Origin: Paraglaciecola marina
GTDB taxonomy: Bacteria; Pseudomonadota; Gammaproteobacteria; Enterobacterales; Alteromonadaceae
Assembly (NCBI RefSeq): GCF_004360155.1
Contig: NZ_SAIS01000007.1
Coordinates: 124,001-188,000 of the forward strand
Direction of reading: 5' to 3'
Length of the DNA: 64,000 bases
Shown: piece after piece, positions 25,654 through 34,475 of the stretch
How positions within the stretch are numbered: position 1 is the stretch's first letter
Layout: each line of letters opens with the position of its first letter
The notes under the pieces: generated by a model
Database searches by the model: none
What the model saw: the letters and a program-made list of their open reading frames with translations, nothing else
What the model was told of the DNA's origin: nothing
Position numbers and translations under genes: made by a program

Positions 25654-26385
25654 TTAACGCCAGTGCTCTGCTACCCAAGGAGTGGGAAGCACTTTTCTAT
25701 ACCACTTACCGCTTTTTCCATATATAGCGTCTGGTGGGTTAGGGTTACCATGAAACACTACAATTTTGCAGTTTTTGGGTTTTTTGGGGACTTTGAACCA
25801 TGCCATTACCCCCTTATGAATACAATTGTATTTGAAGCTTTTACACCAAGTGTTGGGCCAATAACTTAGCTCGCCAATTTGGGAAACATATTGAGATAAG
25901 TACTCTTGTTCGTTGCGAACTTTTTGGCGAATAGTGCTATGGTTTTTACGAAAATTTTCTAGAATATTAGCGTGTTTACCCACAGTAAATCGATATACAG
26001 ATGAGTTGCCTGTCACATCAGTTTTTACCCAGTCCTTGATGATCGGAAATTCTGCTTCATGTTCAAAAAAACAGTCAATGTCGTCGATAATCACCACATC
26101 TAAGTCTAAAAATAAAGCTTGGCCTTCTAAATCATACAAGGGACTACTAAAGGTCACTAATTTATTCCAACCTCTCTCTGGGCCGTCTGGTATATCTAAT
26201 TCAGGTATGGGGAAGGTTTCTATTTCAGGTAATAGATTTTTATTGTCGTCGGTTAGACAAATAAATCGAAAAGGCCGCGTTAAGTGACGGTTAACCATAC
26301 GGTATAGGGTGTTCACATAATTTGCTTGATACTTAGTTCCCCACTTCATGCATATAACATTTACGGTTTGCTCGGATCCCTTCAC
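25654..26385 (-). CDS. glycosyltransferase-like protein A (DxD, GT-A type)
   Basis: The 243-residue protein has the N-terminal VNVICMKWGTKYQANYVNTLYRMV segment, FRFICLTDD, and the metal-binding LFLDLDVVIIDD near residue 93, the D-x-D signature of GT-A glycosyltransferases. The C-terminus has a VVFHGNPNPPDAI segment common to the paralogue at 27362-28177 (VIFPGDLNPIDAI). It precedes waaA in an operon, so a sugar transfer to LPS core or surface glycan is a fair guess. The donor and acceptor are unknown. Confidence 0.7.
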   Translation of the reverse strand: MKGSEQTVNVICMKWGTKYQANYVNTLYRMVNRHLTRPFRFICLTDDNKNLLPEIETFPIPELDIPDGPERGWNKLVTFSSPLYDLEGQALFLDLDVVIIDDIDCFFEHEAEFPIIKDWVKTDVTGNSSVYRFTVGKHANILENFRKNHSTIRQKVRNEQEYLSQYVSQIGELSYWPNTWCKSFKYNCIHKGVMAWFKVPKKPKNCKIVVFHGNPNPPDAIYGKSGKWYRKVLPTPWVAEHWR

Positions 26386-26656
26386 TGCTACTTTCCAAAA
26401 AAATTATCACTTTTTAAAAAGTAGAAGATAATAATGACAAATTTATGACCAATATCTATGCTACAAACTTGTGTTTCAAACCCACTCTTTTTTAAGAAAA
26501 AGGAATTGCCGTAACTATCTCAATAAATCTAAAGAAATCAGATGCATGTGTGCATTTTTACTCTTTACAACTATCGGCTAACCGATTTCATTTAACTTAT
26601 ATTTCATGAAAACTTCATATTTTAGGTTAGCTTAGGTGAGCTAAAATCTTGGAGTC
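26386..26656. other. divergent intergenic region, 271 bases
   Basis: It separates the minus-strand glycosyltransferase A gene from the plus-strand sulfotransferase gene and should hold both promoters. It is very AT-rich. I find no convincing gene or hairpin here. Confidence 0.3.
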
Positions 26657-27346
26657 TTGCAATTACAATTGTCAAAAATATTTATGCCTTTTTTTAAAGT
26701 CCGAGGTGAAAGTCGTATAATTATTACTAATTTTAAAGTGATGTTTACCTCTTTTAAGGCCACTGGAAATTTACAAAAACTAAAGCGTTATCGAGCTTAT
26801 TTCTATCTTAAGTTAACTAGTCCAGACATATATTTCACAGTAAGAGATCCTTACGCTAAGGCTGTTTCATTTTACAAAGATAAGTTTCAAAAAATACCAA
26901 ACCAAGTTGATAGCTCTCAATACTTTAAATGGGAAAAGCCCCAAAGGGTGTTCTTCCCTCTTTTAGGGCTAGATAGCCGCACTAGTAGTACAGCTGAAAT
27001 CAAACAAGGTTTACTTGATACTTCGTTTGATGAATATGTTGATATGTTGGCTAAGGTATATCACTTGGATGAGCATATTAATCCACAATCGTGGATTTTG
27101 AATCACCCAAATTATGTTGCATTTAAGTCCTTAGGTGTGTCTTTAGCAGAGGTTCAAATTTTACACATTGAAAACCTGAAGCACATGCAGCGCCTCTCTT
27201 CAGTTACAAATTTTGATGTTAATCAAAAAGCGAATAGCACCAGTGTTGTTAAGCAGAAATATCAAATAAATGCTAAACAACGGGTTATTTTGAATCAGAT
27301 TTATGCTGAAGATTTTACTAATTTTGGCTACGAAACCATTAATTAG
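26657..27346 (+). CDS. sulfotransferase family protein (Sulfotransfer_2-like)
   Basis: The protein of up to 229 residues has IIITNFKVMFTSFK near its N-terminus, in the place of the PAPS 5'-phosphosulfate loop, and YFTVRDPYAKAVSFYKDKF near residue 58, the 3'-phosphate binding RDPxxxxxSxY motif of carbohydrate sulfotransferases. A late WILNHPNYVAFKSLGV and LHIENLKHM match the family core. The start is unsure: TTG 26657 has GGAG only two bases away, and TTG 26672 or ATG 26684 are alternatives. It sits between two paralogous glycosyltransferase-like genes, so sulfation of a surface glycan is likely. Confidence 0.72.
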   Translation: MQLQLSKIFMPFFKVRGESRIIITNFKVMFTSFKATGNLQKLKRYRAYFYLKLTSPDIYFTVRDPYAKAVSFYKDKFQKIPNQVDSSQYFKWEKPQRVFFPLLGLDSRTSSTAEIKQGLLDTSFDEYVDMLAKVYHLDEHINPQSWILNHPNYVAFKSLGVSLAEVQILHIENLKHMQRLSSVTNFDVNQKANSTSVVKQKYQINAKQRVILNQIYAEDFTNFGYETIN

Positions 27347-27361
27347 CATCGCTTGTGTTGT

Positions 27362-28177
27362 TTATTCTTTCCATAGGTTTTTTACCCAAGAAGTAGGTAA
27401 AATATAATGCCTAAGATGGGCGCTTAGTGAACGGTTTCTAACACCTTTTAACCCTAATTTTATATGCTCTAAAGGCGTGCTGATGCTCTCTTTTGAATGG
27501 TAACGTCCTTCAATTGCATCGATTGGGTTTAAGTCTCCTGGAAATATAACGATTTTGCTATTGGAAGGAAGTTTAGCTTCTTTGAAGTAATTTATAGGAA
27601 AACTGCGCCGGCATTGTTGCCGAAAATGGAGTACCCAAGGTTTAGGCCAAAACTTGACTCCGCCAGGGGCATTTCGGGTAACGTACCTTTGTTCATATTT
27701 GTAAGTCTCAGCTATGTCTAGTGGATTTAATGCAAACTTTTGAAGTAAGGGTTTCAGTTTCCCAACGGGAAAACGATACACAGAGGTTTGCCCTAATTTC
27801 TCCAATGGATTGCTGGGGTTTCTAGCGAGGATTACATCTTCAGGTTCGCCATAGGTAAAAAAGTCATCTAGGTTTCCAGATATGACTACATCTAAATCTA
27901 GAAATAGAACAGGACCGCTTAACCCTCCAAGGTTTTCTGACCAGAGTCTGCATTTGGGCCAAATTCCTTTTTTAGTAACGGGTAATGCAAAGTTTAATGT
28001 TGGTAAATCAAGGGCATTTATTTCTGGGTTTAAACCTTGGCTATTATCTGTAAAGCAAGTGAAGCTGAAGGGGGGGCTAGTATTACGGGCAACCATGGCA
28101 TACAGGCGATTAATATATTCAGCGCCGTATTTTGTTCCCCAGTTTATACAAATGAATTGTTTGTTTATCCTGTTCAA
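27362..28177 (-). CDS. glycosyltransferase-like protein B, paralogue of A
   Basis: The 271-residue protein begins QFICINWGTKYGAEYINRLYAMVARN, closely matching the start of the 25654-26385 protein, and has the D-x-D segment LFLDLDVVISGNLDDFF near residue 93. It shares the WPKPWVLHFRQQC and VIFPGDLNPIDAI features with its paralogue, and has an extra tail of about 30 residues. The gene converges on the sulfotransferase gene. A duplication followed by insertion of the sulfotransferase gene, or shared action on one glycan, would both explain the layout. Confidence 0.7.
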   Translation of the reverse strand: MNRINKQFICINWGTKYGAEYINRLYAMVARNTSPPFSFTCFTDNSQGLNPEINALDLPTLNFALPVTKKGIWPKCRLWSENLGGLSGPVLFLDLDVVISGNLDDFFTYGEPEDVILARNPSNPLEKLGQTSVYRFPVGKLKPLLQKFALNPLDIAETYKYEQRYVTRNAPGGVKFWPKPWVLHFRQQCRRSFPINYFKEAKLPSNSKIVIFPGDLNPIDAIEGRYHSKESISTPLEHIKLGLKGVRNRSLSAHLRHYILPTSWVKNLWKE

Positions 28178-28276
28178 AGTAGTAAGCCATAGCCGTAATC
28201 CTAGGCTTTAGGTTATCGAGTTATGGTTAATTATTTATGACAAAACCTTGGGAGTGGCAATTGACTAAGTTAAGGA

Positions 28277-28296
28277 AGAAGGCAAAACTGCCTTCT
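28277..28296 (-). terminator. short hairpin terminator after the DUF2797 gene
   Basis: AGAAGGCA (28277-28284) and TGCCTTCT (28289-28296) form a perfect 8-bp stem with a four-base loop. On the minus strand it is followed by TCCTTAACTT. It lies 20 bases after the stop of the gene at 28317. Confidence 0.55.
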
Positions 28297-28316
28297 CTGA
28301 TTACTTAAATTAATTG

Positions 28317-29153
28317 CTACACATCTATGGTCAATGCGTACCCCGAATACTTTCGCATATTGATCACTCTATCGCCATCTAGTAGCAAATATTGGCCTTT
28401 AATGCCTAATAAGGTGCCTTCAAAGCTAAGTTCTTTATCTAGGTTAATAGACTTCACCTTTTCTGGGTATTGTTGCACTGGATAATGGATATCTATGGCT
28501 GGCGCATCAACTATATCAATTGCTTGAAAGCCGTACTCTTCAATAATTTCGTCAAGCTCGCCTTCAACTTCTGTCAGCAATGACTCTTTAAGTGCTTCAA
28601 GGTCAACTTGGTCTGGTTGGCTTTTTAGCATAGTACGCCAATTGGTTTTATCGGCAATATGCTCTTTAAATGCCATTTCAACCAAACCACTGGTTAATCT
28701 ATTTTGCACCCGCATAATGGCAATGGCTTGAGTCGCCCCTTGGTCTATCCAGCGGCTAGACACGCCATCAGTAACGTGGCGTGTGATCCCCACTTTTACC
28801 GTACCTGTGTTGGCTAAATATACAAAATGATCAGATAAACAGTTTGCTTCGCCCCATTTAGGATCGCGACAGGTTCCGGCATCGTAATGACACAACTCTG
28901 GTTTTATAATGCAGGTATCACACTGTGCTAATGTCATTAAACAGCGATAACAATGGCCTTGGTTGAAGCTTTTTTTGGTTTTTGTTCCACAGTTTACGCA
29001 GTGAATCTCTCCTGCGTAGCTGACTTTTATGGAATGGCCAATAAGGGCATTCATGTTTAGGTTTTCGTCATCTATTGGCAAAGCGTATTGGGCTAAATTG
29101 CCTGAGTCTGTGGTTACCCGCATTTTGCGAATATTACCCTGTAATTGGGTCAT
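28317..29153 (-). CDS. DUF2797 family zinc-ribbon protein
   Basis: The 278-residue protein matches the DUF2797 pattern: NIRKM at the start, IHCVNCGTKTKKSFNQGHCYRC, QCDTCIIKPELCHYDAGTCRDPKWGEANC, then VYLANTGTVKVGITR and RWIDQGATQAI. The paired cysteines probably bind zinc, and the VYLANTGTVKVGITR segment resembles a GIY-YIG fold core. I chose ATG 29153 because TTGGA lies eight bases upstream and family members begin near here; an in-frame ATG at 29201 lacks such a site. Function is unknown. Confidence 0.8.
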   Translation of the reverse strand: MTQLQGNIRKMRVTTDSGNLAQYALPIDDENLNMNALIGHSIKVSYAGEIHCVNCGTKTKKSFNQGHCYRCLMTLAQCDTCIIKPELCHYDAGTCRDPKWGEANCLSDHFVYLANTGTVKVGITRHVTDGVSSRWIDQGATQAIAIMRVQNRLTSGLVEMAFKEHIADKTNWRTMLKSQPDQVDLEALKESLLTEVEGELDEIIEEYGFQAIDIVDAPAIDIHYPVQQYPEKVKSINLDKELSFEGTLLGIKGQYLLLDGDRVINMRKYSGYALTIDV

Positions 29154-29334
29154 GAATTTTTCCAATGATAATCGGTCATAAATATCCCGTAAATTTACCA
29201 TGTGACGACTAACTTGGCGAAAAATATCAAACAGTATGATTATTTATATTGGTTATTCCTTGTTTTCTGTGCAAGATGTCCCAAGCTATATATTGAAGAC
29301 AATAAAAATGTAATCAAAGCAAAGAGGAAAATCT

Positions 29335-29691
29335 ATGAAAATAAATGTTTCAGGTCATCATTGCGATATCACAGAAGCGGTTAAAGAAAGCATCAATCAA
29401 AAACTTTCAAAAGTAGGCAGCCATTTTCCCACCCTGATCGCGTTAGATATCATTGTGACTAAAGAGCACGGCGAGTATAGCGCTGAGATTTCTACTAAGT
29501 ATGAAGGCTCAAGTATAGCTGTAAAAGGTAAGGGAGACGTTATGTACCCTGCTATATCGCAAGCTAGTAAGAAATTAGATGCCGCCCTTAAACATCGAAA
29601 GGGTCAATTGAAAAGCGATCTACACGCTAAGCCCAGTTGTACTACACCAGAAATCGCTCACGAAATTATTCAAGAGATGGATTTAACCTAA
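29335..29691 (+). CDS. hpf: ribosome hibernation promoting factor / RaiA family
   Basis: The 118-residue protein has the sigma-54 modulation (S30AE) fold: MKINVSGHHCDITEAVKESINQKL with a beta-alpha-beta-beta-beta-alpha order ending MYPAISQASKKLDAALKHRKGQL. These proteins bind the 30S decoding site in stationary phase and inactivate or protect ribosomes. The length lies between E. coli HPF (95) and RaiA (113) forms and lacks the dimerising C-terminal domain of long HPF. It has an AGAGG site and is divergent from the DUF2797 gene. Confidence 0.88.
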   Translation: MKINVSGHHCDITEAVKESINQKLSKVGSHFPTLIALDIIVTKEHGEYSAEISTKYEGSSIAVKGKGDVMYPAISQASKKLDAALKHRKGQLKSDLHAKPSCTTPEIAHEIIQEMDLT

Positions 29692-29841
29692 ATAACGCTT
29701 TTAATATCTGCGCTGAAGAGTCACTTCAGCGCTATCAATTCTATGCACATTCGTTGCACATTTTTTGCGGGTTTGTTGCACACTATCTTAATAAAAATAC
29801 TGTAAAGTACTCCTGAACTTAACCAAGATACAGGTGTTAAT

Positions 29842-30135
29842 ATGCATTCATTTAAATCTACATTTTCTAAATTATTTATCGCTTCAGTGGCACTTGCTTT
29901 TACTTTTAGCGCTGTTGCTCAAGAGCGTGGCAGCAGAGATATGCAACGAGGTGAGCGTCCAAGCTTTTCTTCTCTTGATTTGGATGGAGATGGTGTCGTG
30001 ACATTTGCAGAGTTTGAACAAAGTGATGTACCAAACAATGAGCACGCTACTATTTTTGGGCATATTGATGCCGATGGCGATGGTCAAATTACTGAAGAAG
30101 AATTTACTAGTCATAAGCCCCCAAGAAGAAACTAA
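29842..30135 (+). CDS. small exported EF-hand protein
   Basis: The 97-residue protein has a signal peptide (residues 1-26, cut after AVA-Q) and two EF-hand loops: DLDGDGVVTFAEF near residue 47 and DADGDGQITEEEF near residue 76, each with all calcium ligands present. It should bind two calcium ions in the periplasm or outside the cell. It is monocistronic and followed by a strong terminator. Its role is unknown; similar small EF-hand proteins are common in marine Gammaproteobacteria. Confidence 0.82.
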   Translation: MHSFKSTFSKLFIASVALAFTFSAVAQERGSRDMQRGERPSFSSLDLDGDGVVTFAEFEQSDVPNNEHATIFGHIDADGDGQITEEEFTSHKPPRRN

Positions 30136-30165
30136 ACCTTAGCGAATCCCTTTCTCTGCTCAATT

Positions 30166-30193
30166 AAGCCATCAAAATAGATGGCTTTTTTTT
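30166..30193 (+). terminator. intrinsic terminator after the EF-hand gene
   Basis: AAGCCATC (30166-30173) pairs with GATGGCTT (30180-30187) around AAAATA and runs into a long T-tract. Confidence 0.88.
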
Positions 30194-30250
30194 ATTTTTA
30201 GTTTTTTTAATATTAGGATAGCCCCACCTAATATTTTTATTGAACACTAA

Positions 30251-31234
30251 ATGACAACCAGCGCATTACTTCTAGAAAAACTGCAACTTCAATTAGCTGA
30301 TAATGGGTTAATTAAAACAGAAACAGTACAAGCTTTGTGGAGTGGTTATGGTGAGATTGCTCGGTATTTCAGTCCTAAAGCTGGCAACTCATTTATTGTG
30401 AAAAGCATTTGCCCACCTACACAGCTAGCGCACCCTAGAGGTTGGAATACAACTGCTAGTCACGACCGTAAGTTAATGTCTTACCAGGTAGAGTCTTGTT
30501 TTTATCAGCGTTATCAAGCTCAGTGCAATCAATCTTGTAGAGTGCCTAATTTAGTCACAACCCTGGATGTTGAAGAAAATCAGGTAATGGTTTTAGAAGA
30601 TTTAGATGCAGCTAAGTTTTCGGTTAGAAAATCTCAAGTGGGCCTTAAAGATGTAGCTAAAGGCGTAAAATGGTTAGCCCACTTTCACGCCCGCTTTATG
30701 CAAACTAACGCAGAGGGCTTGTGGCCAGTTGGTAGTTATTGGCACTTAGCTACCCGCAATGATGAGTTTGATAAAATGCAAGTGGGAGAGCTAAAAGATA
30801 AAGCGCAGAAAATTGATAGTGTGTTAAACCAATCAAGCTTTCAGACATTAGTCCATGGAGACGCTAAATTAGCGAATTTTTGCTTTCCTGATGATGAATC
30901 TGTTGAAAACTTAGCTGCTGTTGATTTTCAATATGTGGGACGTGGAGTAGGAGTCAAAGACTTAGCTTACTTTTTAGGAGGGTGTTTAAACTCCGCTGCC
31001 ATATTTGACTATGAAAGTGAAATCTTAACATTGTATTTTACTGAGCTAAAAAAAGCCTGTGTTCGTTATCATATTGCTGTTGATGGCAATGAAGTAGAAG
31101 CTCAGTGGCGTAACTTGTACTCATTAGCTTGGGCTGATTTTCATCGGTTTTTACTGGGGTGGGCAGCAGAGCACTTAAAAATTAATGCCTATATGCAACA
31201 TCAGACTAAAACAGCGCTTTTAATGATTAATTGA
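30251..31234 (+). CDS. aminoglycoside phosphotransferase / ecdysteroid kinase-like protein
   Basis: The 327-residue protein has the kinase-like catalytic core: LVHGDAKLANFCF near residue 199 (Brenner motif, catalytic Asp) and AAVDFQYVGRGVGVKDLAYFLGG near residue 222 (metal-binding Asp). The FQYVGRGxGxxDLAYFL wording is typical of the ecdysteroid kinase-like (DUF1679/EcKL) group rather than true antibiotic kinases. It probably phosphorylates a small alcohol. It converges with a periplasmic binding-like gene. Confidence 0.75.
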   Translation: MTTSALLLEKLQLQLADNGLIKTETVQALWSGYGEIARYFSPKAGNSFIVKSICPPTQLAHPRGWNTTASHDRKLMSYQVESCFYQRYQAQCNQSCRVPNLVTTLDVEENQVMVLEDLDAAKFSVRKSQVGLKDVAKGVKWLAHFHARFMQTNAEGLWPVGSYWHLATRNDEFDKMQVGELKDKAQKIDSVLNQSSFQTLVHGDAKLANFCFPDDESVENLAAVDFQYVGRGVGVKDLAYFLGGCLNSAAIFDYESEILTLYFTELKKACVRYHIAVDGNEVEAQWRNLYSLAWADFHRFLLGWAAEHLKINAYMQHQTKTALLMIN

Positions 31235-31244
31235 TAATTTACTT

Positions 31245-31958
31245 TTAATTTTGAACAACTGATTTGAAGGCGGACTGCAGCTTTAAAAGTTTTTCTGGGG
31301 CGATGTTTTTACCTGCTGCTAAGTATCCTGTAGTGCTCAATTCCGGCAAATCTTTAACTAAATAAACATAATCTTTAGGCTTGTTGAAACGCTTTAACAT
31401 ATCATCAATGAATTGTCGGCTATCTATAATTAGATCAATGTTTTTATTGAGTAATAAGTTCCATGAACAATCAATATCAGCACAAATCATAAAGTTTTTA
31501 CCTTCTTCAAGGCCTTGGCTTAGCATCCAATCATGGGCGTAGTCGTTGCGTTGTACCGCTATAATGTATTTAGATATTTGTTCTATGGTGGAGAGATCCA
31601 TTGGTTTATTACTGCTTAAAGCTACAAAACCGAATTTATACTCAACTACTGGTATTAGCCAATGAAACAAATCGACTCTTTCAGTTGTTTTAGCTATTGA
31701 GTAAATTAAGGTGTCGGGCTCTTTAACTGCTTTATTATACGCTCTTGCCCAAGGGTAAATGTCGTAGTCTGCGGTTAACCCTGTCTTTGCAATAAACGCT
31801 TTAACTGTGTCGGTAGCTGGCCCAGCTACATTATTGTTTTCCCATAACTGATGGGGAGGAGAAAGCTCAGTAACGATATTTAAATCAACAGCAACTGCAG
31901 CTGTCGCTTTATAAAAGAATGTTAAGCATAATGCGAGTAAAGTAATCTTGCTTAGCAT
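31245..31958 (-). CDS. periplasmic amino-acid-binding-like protein (SBP_bac_3)
   Basis: The 237-residue protein starts best at ATG 31958 (MLSKITLLALCLTFFYKATA), which gives a clean signal peptide; the frame stays open to 32018. Family 3 binding features follow: LNIVTELSPPHQLWENN, GPATDTVKAFIAKTGL, YPWARAYNKA and AKTTERVDLF. This wording is that of the stand-alone family 3 proteins common in Shewanella, Vibrio and Alteromonas that lack cognate ABC genes. Two cysteines (CADIDC) could form a disulfide. Confidence 0.78.
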   Translation of the reverse strand: MLSKITLLALCLTFFYKATAAVAVDLNIVTELSPPHQLWENNNVAGPATDTVKAFIAKTGLTADYDIYPWARAYNKAVKEPDTLIYSIAKTTERVDLFHWLIPVVEYKFGFVALSSNKPMDLSTIEQISKYIIAVQRNDYAHDWMLSQGLEEGKNFMICADIDCSWNLLLNKNIDLIIDSRQFIDDMLKRFNKPKDYVYLVKDLPELSTTGYLAAGKNIAPEKLLKLQSAFKSVVQN

Positions 31959-32086
31959 GAGCTGAACTAAAACCTCTGGGTCAATAATATTTAAACGTAT
32001 ACTTGGCATTCTACTCATAAACCCTACACAATTACATTTTGAGTTTGAAAAATTACCTCATTATTTTTAAAAAAGAGAATCATATT

Positions 32087-33835
32087 TTGCAAAAGGTAAA
32101 AACCTCTACCCTAATGAGCTGGTTGTTTGGCCAACTTAAACCCTACCGCTCAAAAGTCGCTATTGCCATAGTCGCCCTTATTATCGCTGCTGCCTGTTGG
32201 TTACTGCTAGGACAAGGAGTAAAAGCTGTGGTGGATGATGGGTTTATAGCGAATAGCGCAGATAACATCACCCGATATATGTTGGTGGTATTGGGCATTG
32301 CTTTAGTTGGAAGTGTGGCTGCGTATTTTCGTTTTTATTGGATGATATGGTTAGGAGAAAGAGTAAGTGCTGATATTAGAAAAGAGGTATATAGCCATTT
32401 ATTGACTTTAGCACCAGATTTTTTTGCTACCACTCGAACAGGCGAGGTTATATCGCGGTTTACTGCGGATACCACATTGTTGCAATCAGTAGTTGGGATG
32501 GGGTTATCTATGGGGTTACGTAGCACTATTACCTTTATTGGTGCTTTGTGTTTAATGCTGTTTTCTAGCCCAATGCTGACCTTATATGTCCTGTTATCAG
32601 TACCTTTAGTGTTACTGCCCATTCGTGTATTAGGGGCAAAAGTACGTTTATATTCCAAGACTAGTCAAGACAGAGTGGCGGATGTGGGCGCTTATGTTGA
32701 TGAAACACTACACGAAATTCATACCGTACAGGCTTACTCACACGAGGCAATTGATACTGGCTTGTTTCAAGACCGTGTGGAAAATGTGATGCAAGCCGCC
32801 CACTCTAGAATTAAATATAGAGCCTTATTGGTGGCGTGCATCATGGCTATTAGTGTTTCTGCCATTGTGGTTGTGGCTTGGATTGGAGCACAAAGCGTTT
32901 TGGATGGAGCGTTAACTGCCGGTGAGCTTACCGCCTTTATGTTTTATGCTGTGATGGCTGGGGGCGCGGTAGCCACTATCAGCGAAGTGATTGGTGAAAT
33001 TCAAAAAGCGGCTGGGGCAAGTGAGCGTTTAATGGAGCTTTTACATACCCAAACATCAATTGCTTCACCAGCTCAAGCCAAAGCTCTAACCAACAAAGCT
33101 AGCGGCGATATTAAATTGAATAATGTAGGGTTTTCATATCCTCAAAGCCCTGAAAATACCGTGCTTACTAATATCAATTTACACATCAAATCTGGTGAGC
33201 GTATTGCTTTAGTTGGCCCAAGTGGGGCTGGTAAGTCTACTATGTTCCAATTGTTAATGCGTTTTTACGATGTTAACTCTGGAGGTATTACATTAGACGG
33301 AAAAGATATTGCGAAGCTAGATGTGTCTAGCCTTCGCCAACAGTATGCTTTGGTGCCTCAGGAGTCTGTAATTTTTGCCACTAGTGTGGCAGATAACATA
33401 AGTTATGGTAGACCAAATGCGTCGCAAGCAGAGATAAAAGAAGCAGCAAAAGCAGCTAGAGCTCATAACTTTATAGAAGCGTTACCAAATGGTTATCAAA
33501 CTAACCTTGGGGAGCGGGGTGTTAGGTTATCTGGTGGCCAAAAACAAAGAGTCGCAATTGCAAGAGCGATTTTAGCTGACCGACCTATATTGCTATTAGA
33601 TGAAGCCACTAGTTCTTTAGATGCTGGCAACGAACAACAGGTTAAAATAGCCCTTGATGTATTAATGGAAAATAGAACTTCTTTGGTTATTGCCCATCGA
33701 TTAGCAACTGTAATCAATTCAGATCGAATTATTGTGATGGATAAGGGTCAAATAGTAGCAATAGGTACCCATATAGACTTAATGGAAAGTAATGATTTAT
33801 ACCGAGAGTTTGCACAGTTACAGTTAATGAGTTGA
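32087..33835 (+). CDS. ABC exporter, fused membrane and ATPase domains (MsbA-like)
   Basis: Six transmembrane helices in the first 330 residues are followed by an ATPase domain with Walker A GPSGAGKST, Q-loop VPQES, signature LSGGQKQRVAIARAI, Walker B ILLLDEATSSLD and H-loop VIAHR. This is a half-transporter that dimerises, similar to MsbA/LmrA-type lipid or drug exporters. TTG 32087, with AAAAGAG about ten bases upstream, is the likeliest start; the frame is open from 32039, and ATG 32114 is possible. It reads toward the peptide deformylase gene. The substrate is unknown. Confidence 0.88.
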   Translation: MQKVKTSTLMSWLFGQLKPYRSKVAIAIVALIIAAACWLLLGQGVKAVVDDGFIANSADNITRYMLVVLGIALVGSVAAYFRFYWMIWLGERVSADIRKEVYSHLLTLAPDFFATTRTGEVISRFTADTTLLQSVVGMGLSMGLRSTITFIGALCLMLFSSPMLTLYVLLSVPLVLLPIRVLGAKVRLYSKTSQDRVADVGAYVDETLHEIHTVQAYSHEAIDTGLFQDRVENVMQAAHSRIKYRALLVACIMAISVSAIVVVAWIGAQSVLDGALTAGELTAFMFYAVMAGGAVATISEVIGEIQKAAGASERLMELLHTQTSIASPAQAKALTNKASGDIKLNNVGFSYPQSPENTVLTNINLHIKSGERIALVGPSGAGKSTMFQLLMRFYDVNSGGITLDGKDIAKLDVSSLRQQYALVPQESVIFATSVADNISYGRPNASQAEIKEAAKAARAHNFIEALPNGYQTNLGERGVRLSGGQKQRVAIARAILADRPILLLDEATSSLDAGNEQQVKIALDVLMENRTSLVIAHRLATVINSDRIIVMDKGQIVAIGTHIDLMESNDLYREFAQLQLMS

Positions 33836-33888
33836 TACTAAGCTTTGTATTATATGAGGAGTACTGAAATCTATATGAGAACTTGGCA

Positions 33889-34407
33889 ATGAAAATAGCT
33901 CAAGTGGGTGAGTCAATCCTTAAAACACCTGCTCGCAGTGTGGCTAAGGACGAATTTGCTACTGATAACTTTAATCATTTTTGCGACGCATTATTAGCTG
34001 CTATGTTAAGTGCTGAAGGGATTGGTATAGCTGCTCCCCAAGTGTTTGACCCAAGAGCTATTATGATTATTGCTTCGCGGTCTAACCCTAGGTATCCGGA
34101 TGCTCCAGATATGCAGCCTATGTTTTTAATTAACCCACAAATTCTAGCTTGTAGTGAACAGCTAGTATGGGAGTGGGAAGGGTGTTTATCTGTTCCTGGA
34201 TTGAGGGGACGCATTGAACGCCCCAATTGGGTTGAGGTTAATTATGATGACAGGCAAGGTAAAACACAGCATATTAAGTTTGAAGGTTTTATTGCTCGTA
34301 TTTTTTTGCACGAATTTGATCATTTAATTGGTAAAACTTGGCTTGATCACATCAGCAGTACCGATAATATTATGGCTAACGATCTATGGATTGAAACATT
34401 CACTTAA
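33889..34407 (+). CDS. def: peptide deformylase, accessory copy
   Basis: Peptide deformylase removes the formyl group from nascent proteins. All three metal motifs are present: GIGIAAPQV near residue 44, EGCLSVPG near residue 97 (Cys ligand) and HEFDHL near residue 140 (two His ligands and the catalytic Glu). ATG 33889 is preferred over TTG 33883. The gene is not beside fmt, where the housekeeping copy usually lies, and 172 residues with a divergent C-terminus suggest a second paralogue. Whether another copy exists outside the window is unknown. Confidence 0.87.
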   Translation: MKIAQVGESILKTPARSVAKDEFATDNFNHFCDALLAAMLSAEGIGIAAPQVFDPRAIMIIASRSNPRYPDAPDMQPMFLINPQILACSEQLVWEWEGCLSVPGLRGRIERPNWVEVNYDDRQGKTQHIKFEGFIARIFLHEFDHLIGKTWLDHISSTDNIMANDLWIETFT

Positions 34408-34475
34408 GAAGTTTTGATATCAAATTTCATTCAGTTGGTTAGCATTAGGTTTACTATTTTTTAGGAATTTTTAGA

